Source of the DNA: Prorocentrum cordatum
Taxonomy: Eukaryota; Sar; Dinophyceae; Prorocentrales; Prorocentraceae
Reading direction: 5' to 3'
NCBI GenBank assembly: GCA_963575745.1
Contig: CAUYUJ010022059.1
Span: 1,266,331-1,330,330 of the forward strand
DNA length: 64,000 bases
Below the pieces are notes generated by a model. The model worked only from the letters and a program-made list of their open reading frames with translations, made no database searches and was not told the DNA's origin. The position numbers and the translations under genes were made by a program. Positions 11,186 to 19,318 of this stretch are shown one piece after another; within the stretch, counting starts at the first letter, position 1, and every line of letters begins with the position of its first letter.

Positions 11186-12427
11186 ATGGCGGACGGACCG
11201 CTGCTGAGCTTTCTGCGCCAAGACCCCGTGTTCGGGGCAGAATGGTCGGACATCGAATACAAGGCTTCGATTGACTGCCTAGGCGCTAATAAGCTGCTGA
11301 CGCCGGCACAGCTGGCGAACATTCGGCTAGAGGAGCTGTCAGGCTCGGAGGGCCTGCCAGCGGGCGTGAAAGGCGTGCTCCGCCGCGCACTGGAGCGCGC
11401 CACAACTGCGGGTAAGCAGGTAGCGTGAGCGAGCGCGCCCGGCGAGCCCCCCTGGTCTGCACGCTCGCATCGGGGCGGAGGCCAATGTGGAAATGGCCGC
11501 CCCCGTACACCACGTAGACGTGGGCGCTGAGTTGGCGACGATTACGTTGAACGGCCTCGGCCAGACGATCTGGCCGAGGCGCGCCCTCACGTGAGCGCGC
11601 CAGCGGCGGTGACAGCGGTCGCTGCCTTGCACAGGAGCGAGAAATGTGATTGGATGGCTGCCGAGGTCGTACGCGCGAGAAAGAAGGGCTGCGCGAATCC
11701 TTTCGTTGACACTGATTTGCGCGGCTTTCTCCCGACCTGGGCCGCGAGCGCCCGCGGGGTCGACGACGCAGACGCCAACGGAGTGACGGCTGAGTGCGGC
11801 AGTAAAGGTCAGCGCGCGTTGTCGTGGGCCGAGTTTCACCTCGCCTACGACGCATGGGCGATTGCGGCTGCTGCCACTAAGCAGCTATCTTACGCACGCT
11901 GCTCGGAGCATAAGCGATTTGTGCCCCAGGTCCGCGACGTGCCAGCGCGCGCGCGCAGCGGCGCGCGCACCCGTTGCCTTTCGCGAGGTGGCCTTGGAAG
12001 CTCCGCTCGCGGGCCGCAAGGCGGGGCTTGGGCTCCTGTGCGACGAAATCGTCCGCAAGAGCTGGGCCGAGCGCTCGAGACAGAGCGGCGTCGAGAAGTT
12101 CAATATTGAGGAGGCCTCGAAAGGGCTCGACGCGTTGTCCCTGCGGTCTGCCGAGAACGAGATCGACCGCGCAGCCAAGGTCGCCCGCGCGCGCCGGCGC
12201 AGGGGCAGGCCGCCCAGGCCACGCCCGCGGGCAACGGCCGCGGCAGTGGCCGCGCCGCGCCGAACAAGGGCGCGGCGGAGACGCGCTATTCGCATTCCGG
12301 TGCGTCCTGGCACAGCGGCGGCTGGGGCCGATCTACGTGGAAGACGGGCGCGTGGGGCAGCTCGAAGAGGCCGGCGCCGAACGCGCCGCGCACGCCGCCC
12401 CAGCCCGCGAAATGGGCCAAGAAGTAA
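11186..12427 (+). CDS. gag-like protein of the DIRS element (spliced)
   Basis: Proposed exons are 11186-11419, 11481-11578, 11635-11929 and 11988 to about 12179, with a final segment to TAA 12425-12427. The first exon encodes a small helical domain (DIEYKASIDCLGANKLLTPA). The middle contains YDAWAIAAAATKQLSY followed, after splicing, by DEIVRKSWAERSRQSG. The C-terminus is Gly/Ser/Trp/Lys-rich (SGASWHSGGWGRSTWK) and probably binds nucleic acid. The first three introns keep phase exactly. The last junction (12180 to about 12217) would need an intron of only 23-38 nt and is unresolved. Gag identity is inferred from its position before the RT gene. Confidence 0.6.
11420..11480 (+). other. intron g1, 61 nt, GT-AG (gag)
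   Basis: Junction CAG|GTAGCG...GCGGAG|GCC, phase 0. Removing it joins the TTAGKQ exon to ANVEMAAPV and bypasses the TGA at 11426-11428. Confidence 0.65.
11579..11634 (+). other. intron g2, 56 nt, GC-AG (gag)
   Basis: Junction CCGAG|GCGCGC...GCACAG|GAGCG, phase 2. It restores the frame past a TGA. A GA-AG alternative three bases upstream also keeps frame. Confidence 0.6.
11930..11987 (+). other. intron g3, 58 nt, GT-AG (gag)
   Basis: Junction CCCCAG|GTCCGCG...TTCGCGAG|GTGGCC, phase 0. It joins KRFVPQ to VALEAPLAG across a frame change. Confidence 0.7.
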
Positions 12428-12689
12428 GGGAGCGCTTGACGCCCCCGATTCGCGGCGCCCTCGCAATGTTTGCGCGGTGGCGCCGTTCGCTCCGCGGCCG
12501 CGCGCGCGGCAGGCGCTGCTGCAGATGACGCCGGCGGTGCCCGTGACCTGCGTGGCTTTCCTGCCTGGCGCAGCGCGCCGGCCTCGCGCTGAGGCATTTT
12601 GACGCATTCGCCTGCGGTTACATTTCTATGAAGAGAGGGCCATTCGCGCGCGGCCCGCCCCAAGGCACGTAGCGTTCCTGCTCGCGCGC

Positions 12690-15600
12690 ATGGCGCGGCG
12701 CGCGGCGTTGCACGCAGGTCTGGTCTCGCCTTATCCGCGGTGGGCGCACCCGTGGAAGGCGTACAAGCATCCCGCAGAAGCCAGGGCTTCTCGTGCGAGG
12801 CCCTGCTCGGCTTGGGGGTGCGCGACCAATGCTCTCGCGCCCTCGTCCTACCCACGCGCATTGGTGGAGCGTGGCGGGTGGCATCGGTTGCCACCGCAAA
12901 CGCGCGCGTCGGCGGCGTCGCGCCTCTCGCGGAGTCAGCGGCGGCAGAGTTTTGTTGCGAGAGAGGGCGCGCAGGGGCTCACGGTTGCGCAGTCTTCGCA
13001 CTCTTGTATTATGGTGGTGCGGCCACAACGGTCAAGCATCATACCGGCGCCGCCGCCGCCGCCGAAACGACGTTGCACGGCGAAGGGCGCGCCGCCCGCA
13101 CAGGCGCCGCCGGCGCGGGACGGCGCAAAGCGCGCCCTCAAGCGCGACTTCATACGTCAAGCCCAAGGCAGGACATACGAATTTGAAAAGAAGATCACGT
13201 TGGCGACAGACGTCTCAGACGCGGCGCGCTGGATCAGCGAGCGCACGCCCGGCGCGGTCCGGCGAGCGCGCGGAGAAGCCGTTTGGCGCATTGAAACTCG
13301 GGCCCGCCAGCTCGAGCAGAGTGGCGCCATCGAGGCGTGGCACCGCGGCGCAGACGAAGGCGTTCGCGGGGCCGCCTGGCATGTCAACGGGCCGCTGCTT
13401 GCAGAGTTGGCGGCCAGCATTGGACACATTGATCGCGAATGCGTGGAGTTCTTTCGTCAGACGTGCCCGCGTGCCGCCGACGTTTGCCATCGCGCGCCCG
13501 TCGCGCGCGAAGGGGCGCCCCTGCTGGGTGAATTACCGGCGTCGGGCATTGGCGCGCCTGCTACATTTCCGCAAGAGAAGTCCACCGAGGTTCTTTTAAA
13601 AGGGCGCCCGGGCGGCAAACAAGCGTCTGCTCGCGCGTTTACGCTCCGACCCCAACGCGCAAGAGTTGCGGGGCCTCACGGATAAAGATTTCCGACTATG
13701 GAGGATGCGAGCGCCCGAGGGTCTGTCAGACCTCGACTTGGGCAGTGCCATTATGGTGCGCCGGTTCGGGGTAGTACAGGGTGTCAGGAGCGACGGCACC
13801 CGCAAGGCGCGCGCGCGCGCCCGCGCGAAGCGTTGTTTAAAGTTTGTCGTGCGCGCGCACTTCGCGGCAGGTTCGCGCGGTGGACGATTGCTCCATTGCC
13901 GGCATCAACACCGCAACGCGTCCGCGTGAGCGCATGCGGCACGAGACAATTGATCACCTATACCTGCTTTGCCGACTATTTACTGAAACGGTGGCCGCTA
14001 CGTCGCGAGGGCGCAAGGGCCACGCGCGCCCGGGTTGCAGGCATCCGCTGTGCCGCGCTTGTTTAAGCTCGACATCGACGCCGCCTTGCGGAGGCTTCCG
14101 CTGCGACCTGAGCATCGGGCTTTGATTAGGGTCATATTCCGTTACAAGGATGAAGTCACGGCGCATGCTCACTGCGCGTGCCCATTCGGGGCAGGCGCGC
14201 CGTCCGCTCTCGGCACACACCGCGTCGCACTTGCCCCCCGCGCAGTTGCAAGCGTTCACAACTGGGAACGCGTTGGCGCCCTCATATGCGCGATTCTACG
14301 CCGTGTACTCCACGCGGCGATCCTTCGTTACGTGGACGATATGTTCGGCGCCGAAAGGTGGGCCGAGGCGCGGGGTGTCACGCGAGCCGGCCGATCGGTC
14401 GCCGTCGCGCGCCGCGCGGCAAGTCGAACACCTGCTGGATTGCATCGCGCGCATCATAAGATGCTTATTGGGCCAGTCCGCGCTGGCAGACGAGAAGATT
14501 TCCTGTGCTGTCCCGCTCGGTATCCTGGGACTTCGCGTCGACCTCTCATCGGAGGGGATGTCGTGCGTTCCGCTGCCCGACAAGATCGCTAAGTGGACAG
14601 CACGTATCACGTTGGCACTCGATTCGGGCATCTTGCGCGCAGGCGTGGACCCAGTTTGCGGCCCGCCACGCAGCGTCGCGGCGCGCGCGGCCAGGTGACG
14701 CGAGCAAACTCGCGGGCGCACTAGCCTGGGCATCCGGTAACATGTTCAACCGCGCGGGGCGCGCCATGCTCAGGTGTGTTTTTCTGCACCGCGCGCCGGC
14801 AGCGCACCCATTTGCCACGCCCACGTTGCGGCAGGCCGATCTACGCCCAGGCACATCGCGGCTCTCCCGACATGCCGCAAGCGCTACGGCTAGTGCTGCG
14901 GTGGTGGTTGATCGTGCTGGGCGGCGAGCTGGCACAGTCACGAAGGTGGTGCGACGAAGCGGCGGGCCCCGTGGCCCATCTGTTCTGCGACGCAGCCAGC
15001 CGCCCGCCCATGGCGGCCGCCGTACTGTTCGTTGACAACAAATGCTACTGGACGTGCATGCCACCTGCCGCCCGGCACGGCTGCGCAGGTCAGCGTCAGT
15101 TTTGGTCGCGACGCGCGCGCACGCGTGCGCCAGGATCTTGAAGGCGTTCCAGCCCAGGGAAGATCATCAAATCATGGGCTTGGAAATGCTGAGCATTGCC
15201 CTGGGCTTGCGCTCGTTTGAACACCTGCTCCGCCGTCGGCGCGTCGTAATCTGGTCTGACAACGCAGGCGCGCAGGCCGCCGCCGGCAGCGGCGCCGCGC
15301 GCGCGTTCGATCACGCTTGTCTCCCACACGGCCTCTGGGTCAAGATTGCGCAATTGCGGTGTCTAGCACGTGTGGAGCGGGTGCCGACAGGCGAAAATAT
15401 CGCAGATGATCCGTCCAGGGGTGAGTTCGGGCTGCTGCGGCAGCTCGGCGCAGTGCGAATTGATCCGCACCTGGACGAGGCGTTCTGCACGCCAGCGTCA
15501 TGGACGTCGATGCTCATCCCGACAAGGCGAGCCAGCGCTCGCAGCACGGCTATGCTGCGAGGCAGCCGAAACTCGGCGCCAGCTATCGGGCATCTCGCGG

Positions 15601-15737
15601 CGCGTGCCACGGTTGACGCGCGCCACTCAGCAGGGGCTCGCGCCGCAGGGTCCACGCGACCTAGCCTGTATCATTATGTCTCACGACGATTTCGCCGCTC
15701 ATCTGAGCAATGTTCTGCCCAGAGCGTCACGTGCTGA
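12690..15737 (+). CDS. RT-RNase H polyprotein of the DIRS element (spliced)
   Basis: The 5' end is uncertain. From about 13010 an open frame encodes a pol N-terminal region (WISERTPG, EFFRQ, then GAPLLGELP). A one-base frame change near 13580-13625 is unexplained. From about 13628 to the TGA at 15735-15737 a single frame runs through exons ending at 13806, 13990, 14194, 14374, 14642, 14773 and 15074, and all phases agree. Motifs are VRAVDDCSIAGINTA, FKLDIDAA (RT motif A), ACPFGA/VASVHNWER, YVDD at 14329-14340, VIWSDN and ENIADDPSRG (RNase H). These are typical of DIRS-type RT-RNase H. The end overlaps the recombinase ATG by 62 nt in another frame. Confidence 0.82.
13807..13870 (+). other. intron p1, 64 nt, GC-AG (pol)
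   Basis: Junction CGCAAG|GCGCGC...GCGGCAG|GTTCGC, phase 0. It joins GTRK to VRAVDD, recreating a contiguous RT motif. Confidence 0.8.
13991..14040 (+). other. intron p2, 50 nt, GT-AG (pol)
   Basis: Junction GAAACG|GTGGCC...GGTTGCAG|GCATCC, phase 0. It joins LFTET to ASAVPRLFKLDIDAA. Confidence 0.78.
14195..14245 (+). other. intron p3, 51 nt, GC-AG (pol)
   Basis: Junction GGGGCAG|GCGCGCC...CGCGCAG|TTGCAAG, phase 1. It is a multiple of three without a stop, so unspliced RNA would carry a 17-residue insertion between CPFGA and VASVHNWER, which are adjacent in related RTs. Confidence 0.72.
14375..14423 (+). other. intron p4, 49 nt, GT-AG (pol)
   Basis: Junction GCGCGGG|GTGTCACG...GCGGCAAG|TCGAAC, phase 1. 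It joins the YVDD-bearing exon to VEHLLDCIARI. Confidence 0.72.
14643..14694 (+). other. intron p5, 52 nt, GC-AG (pol)
   Basis: Junction GCGCAG|GCGTGG...GGCCAG|GTGACG, phase 1. It joins ILRAG to DASKLAGALAWA. Confidence 0.78.
14774..14834 (+). other. intron p6, 61 nt, GT-AG (pol)
   Basis: Junction GCTCAG|GTGTGTTT...TTGCGGCAG|GCCGATC, phase 2. It joins GRAMLR to PIYAQAHRG. Confidence 0.82.
15075..15133 (+). other. intron p7, 59 nt, GC-AG (pol)
   Basis: Junction GCCGCCCG|GCACGG...GCGCCAG|GATCTT, phase 2. It joins CMPPAAR to ILKAFQPREDHQIMGLE. A shorter alternative starting at 15093 also keeps frame. Confidence 0.68.
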
Positions 15738-17349
15738 TGTCGACGCGGTTTGCTCTTGCCTGCGGTTTAACGGGATGACGCGCTGGCAGCACCTCGAGGG
15801 TGCGCTGTTCGATGACTCTCTGGGTCGTGAACGCCTTTCTGTCACCGCAGCGACAGCAGTGCGAGAGCTGCTGGCACGCCCGCAAGGTGGCGCGCATCGC
15901 GGGCGCGCGGGTCGCGCGCGCGCGCCGCGCGTATTCTTAAGGACGATGGGCGAACGCCAGGCCCAACGGTGGCGAGGCGGCGCGGGCACGCCCGTCGAGT
16001 CAAGGCTCTGCGAGCTCGGCTTCTTCATCGTCCTCTTCCTCGAGTGTGCGAATATGGGCACCCCGCGTGGTCAGTCGCAGACCGCTTTTCTCCGCACGTT
16101 GCACGCGCGCGACGTCTTCGCGCGCGGCCGCGCGCGCAGGGCATCCCAGGGCCGGCGCCGCCGCCGGGGCCTCCAGCCGCGATGCTTACGGCCCGTCGGC
16201 GGCGCAGCCGCAGCTCGGCAGCGGACCCAGTGGCAGCGGTGCGCCGTGCGCTACGTACGGCAACGGAAGGTTTCGAGCGTCAGATGGGCGATCCGCGTTG
16301 CGAGATCGCAAGGGCTGCCGCAGCCGTCGCGTCGCCCGAGGCGGGGCGGGCGTGGGCCCAGGTTGCCCGCAACAGCGCCCTGCTCGGATCGCGCCCGCGG
16401 TCACTACCGCAGGTTCGCAGCGGCCTCGAATGTTGGGTGAAGTTCGCGCGCGACGTTTTGCAGCGCAAAGGGCAGCGAACTCCCGCCGTCGGTCGACGGT
16501 CTTTTGCTCTGGTCTACGACGTTCAGGTGTCGCGCGACGTTCTGCAAGTACCTTTCGCATTTGAAGGAGGCATGCCACGTCGCGCGCGTGGCGGACGCAG
16601 CGTTCACACACGCGTCGCTGGCCGGCGCCGAGCTGGCTATCGAGAAGCGTTCGGGTTGGTCGGCGCGACCCCGCATGGCGGTCCGGATGCGCGCGCTGGA
16701 ACAGCTACTGGAACGCCCAGGCGCGTTGCCAGAGGGATCCGGGCTGGGTCTCCTCTTCGTGACCGCGTACGCGTTTCTACTTCGCCCCCCGTCGAAAACG
16801 CCGGTCATCCAACGGGCCGCCTCGCTCGACGACGCGTCGCATTTACGCGCGGGCCTTTTCATCTGCGAAGAGGCGGCCGTCTTATCGCTCGCCAGACGGA
16901 AGAACCGGGAAAGACGGACAACTATTGTGCGCAATTGCTGGTGTCAGCGCTCACGCGCCACGTGCCCCGCACACGCTCTCGGCGCGCGGTTCAACTCGCA
17001 GTCCGTTGGAGAGGCCCCGTGGGCGGGCTGGCGCGCCGCGGGTGTACGCAACGCGCTGCGGTCGGCACTGCGTCACACGGGAGTAGTTAACGCCGACGCC
17101 TACGGCACCCACTCGTTCCGTCGGGGCCACGCCCAAGACACTGTGGAGTTCGGCGGCCGAGCCGCCGACATCCTGAAGGCAGGTGACTGGCAGATGCCAG
17201 CTTGGATGCGCTATCTTGACGTTGTGAAGATGGAGCGCCAGGCCGTCGCCGAGGCGCATTTCGGCGCGTCGTCCAGTGACGACGAGGGTGGGGATTTGGA
17301 CCCCCCCGGCGTCCAGCGACGTCATTCCACGCTTGGTCGGTGCAAGTAA
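15676..17349 (+). CDS. tyrosine recombinase of the DIRS element (spliced)
   Basis: The ATG at 15676 opens a short helical domain (DFAAHLSNVLPRASRADVDA). Intron y1 (15887-15941) leads to a Ser-rich segment; the junctions between about 16050 and 16470 are unresolved. From 16471 to the stop at 17347-17349 the frame is uninterrupted. It contains the conserved fold SELPPSVDGLLLWST, a catalytic Arg in ARRKNR, a Cys-rich insert (CWCQRSRATCPAH), HSFRRGHA with HxxR at 17110-17121, GDW, and the presumptive nucleophile Tyr at 17212-17214 (MRYLDV). In DIRS-order elements this enzyme integrates a circular cDNA intermediate in place of a DDE integrase. An acidic tail (SSDDEGGD) ends the protein. Confidence 0.82.
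15887..15941 (+). other. intron y1, 55 nt, GT-AG (recombinase)
   Basis: Junction CCGCAAG|GTGGCG...TTCTTAAG|GACGATG, phase 1. It leads into a Ser-rich frame. Support is weaker than for the pol introns because no conserved motif spans it. Confidence 0.5.
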
Positions 17350-17528
17350 CGTCGCGCCAGGCCCCTTCGCGCGCTCGGTCGCCCTCGTTCGGTCCATCGG
17401 TCGCTCTCTCGCGGGCCACGCGTCTGCGGCCGTCTCTCTGCCCGGCATTGGGTGGCAGCGTGCCTGCGGGTGCCGCAGGCCCGCTGTGTGGGGCAGCGCT
17501 CGGCCTCAGCCCCTGGGCCCGTGGCAGT

Positions 17529-17708
17529 GGGTATGGCACCCATGTGCTTCGGCCTGCGCCCTGGCGCGCCAGCCGCCTGTGTCGTTTGACGCGGTGGGCT
17601 GGCGTGTCGGCTGTTGGCGCGCGGCCGCGGCCTCACCCGGCGTTGTTTGGGTGCCGCATTCCCCCCTCTGGGTGGCATCGCGGTCGAATGTCGCCGCGAA
17701 GGAGACTT
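17529..17708 (+). repeat. split direct repeat B1
   Basis: 180 bp, starting GGGTATGGCACCCATGTG and ending AAGGAGACTT. Collinear and equal in length with B2 (18168-18347). Confidence 0.93.
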
Positions 17709-17711
17709 TTG

Positions 17712-18141
17712 GGGCAGTAGTAACTTGTTATTGCAAGTCATAAGTCGACGCCCCCAGGCAGGAGTGCCACGCCGTCGGCGCACCGCGCATGGCGGGCGCC
17801 CGCGTGCCCACCCGCCACGCGCCGCCGCTGCGTCGGGCGGGCCAGGCCCCGCGCGGGCACGCTGGCGTGCCGCGCGGCCGTGCGTCGGGGCCCTTCCCCC
17901 CTCCGCTCCTCCGCGCACGGTCGCGATGTCTCCTCTTTGCCGCCTGGCCGCGGGGCGGGATATCAAGCGCCCGGTCATGTCTGCAGCGCCCCACCTGCCT
18001 AGTGTGCACTCTTAAGGTGGGGCGGCTGGCCGGGGCGTGGTTCCCTGTCTGCCAGCGCGCGGCTCTGGACCAACCCGGGGGGCGACGCGCGGGGCGTCCG
18101 TTCGCCAGAGTGCGTCGGACGCGACCGCGGTCGCGCTTCTG
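17712..18141 (+). repeat. split direct repeat A2
   Basis: Second copy of A1. It begins three bases after the end of B1, giving the B1-A2-B2 order typical of split-direct-repeat elements. Confidence 0.93.
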
Positions 18142-18167
18142 TTCTCCCACCCACCGCCCTCGAGGGG

Positions 18168-18347
18168 GGGTATGATACCCATGTGATTCGGCCTGCGCCC
18201 TGGCGCGCCAGCCGCCTGTGTCGTTTGACGCGGTGGGCTGGCGTGTCGGCTGTTGGCGCGCGGCCGCGGCCTCCCCCCACGTTGTTTGGGTGCCGTATTC
18301 CCCCCTCTGGGTGGCATCGCGGTCGAACGTCGCCGCGAAGGAGACTT
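18168..18347 (+). repeat. split direct repeat B2 (3' end of element)
   Basis: 180-bp copy of B1. It ends AAGGAGACTT and then unrelated flank begins (ATGCGCCCTG). Confidence 0.93.
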
Positions 18348-19052
18348 ATGCGCCCTGTGCACTCCGTCTTATCTGTCGCAAGACATGGTTGACAACGAAC
18401 GAGTAGTGATGAACGGTTGTGCGCGCCTAGTGCATATTGCAAGTGATGGTCGGGGGGGGGGGGGGGGGGAGGGGTCCGGGCCTGGCTACCCAGAGCGGCG
18501 AGCTGGCCCATGCGTCGCGGCCCCGCAGCCGCGGACTGGAGGCGCAGGTCGGGCCCGCGCGCCAAGTGGGACCCCCATGCTATTCAAGTACGCGCACGTT
18601 CACATGAAAGGCAGGAGCGGCAACGGCGACGACAGACGTGGCCGCGACAGGACGGGACACCTACACACATATATATAGTTGTGCGTATGTGTATAGGTGG
18701 GCGTACATACACGTATACAGACCTACGCAAATATTCACGCACGTGCCGTGTATATATATATATATACACATATATATATATATATATATACATGTATCGG
18801 GCCGAAGGCGGGCCAAGAGATATCCAGATCCAGCGCCTCGCAGGGTCCTGGGAGATCGGCTCCCCAGGCGGTGGATCTTTCGAAGTTCCAGCCTCGGCCG
18901 ACGCCGTAAGCTAGCAAGTGAAACAGAGCAGCGATAGGAACAAGCGAGCGGAATCGTCGCACAGACCATCGCGACTACTCGCCACGGCGCTAGCGGGCGC
19001 GCTTCTGCTCCTTGAGGTCTTCTGTAGGAAGAAAGACGGCATAAACACAAAC
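18348..19052. other. no recognisable gene; G-run and (TA)n
   Basis: Contains a poly-G tract at 18452-18469 and a TA/TATACA tract at 18655-18792. The open frames across it are low-complexity. Nothing else was recognised. Confidence 0.7.
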
Positions 19053-19164
19053 ATTCGGAGGTCCGCGCAGACTTCTTGGATCGGCGCTGCAACCCCCTCC
19101 CCGGCGCGCAGAGCGTCGCCAGCGGGGCCCAGCGCTGATCCAAGAAATCCCCGCGGAGCTTAAA
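19053..19164. repeat. foldback (introner-like) repeat, copy 1
   Basis: Inverted arms: TTCGGAGGTCCGCGCAGACT.. on the left and ..ATCCCCGCGGAGCTT on the right, around a GC-rich centre. TCTTGGATC occurs in both arms. The similarity of the arms continues outward (AAACACAAACA / AACATTGCGTTTGCAC). It lies just beyond the kinase stop codon, so possibly in a 3' UTR intron. Confidence 0.75.
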
Positions 19165-19318
19165 ACATTGCGTTTGCACAGTATTTCGTCCCTCGGCTCC
19201 CGCCACTTCCTCGCCGCCCCCGCTCCCTCCACCTCTTGCCGCGGGGCGCCCCTCGCGCTTGCACAGGCAAGCGCCCCCCCTCCCGCGGCGCTTCTCCTGA
19301 TCCAGCCACGTCCGCGCA

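Larger units (their letters stand above)
9072..18347 (+). mobile_element. DIRS-order retrotransposon with split direct repeats (PAT/Ngaro-like)
   Basis: About 9.3 kb. The terminal structure is A1 (9072-9502), coding region, B1 (17529-17708), A2 (17712-18141), B2 (18168-18347), the split-direct-repeat arrangement known from PAT and Ngaro elements. The coding region supplies gag, RT-RNase H with a YVDD box, and a tyrosine recombinase with the HxxR and Tyr motifs. No aspartic protease or DDE integrase was seen, as expected for this order. A1/A2 and B1/B2 are highly similar, so insertion looks recent. No target-site duplication is evident. The coding frames are continuous only after removing at least eleven 49-64 nt introns. 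Confidence 0.9.

Noticed and set aside
16446-16470. A 16-nt GC-AG intron joining WVKFA to KGSELPPS in the recombinase
   Set aside because: It restores the frame exactly, but 16 nt is too short to be spliced. A small indel or misread base is more likely.
9072-18347. LTR retrotransposon (copia/gypsy) interpretation of the repeats
   Set aside because: The order A1...B1-A2-B2, absence of integrase and protease motifs, and presence of a tyrosine recombinase do not fit an LTR element.
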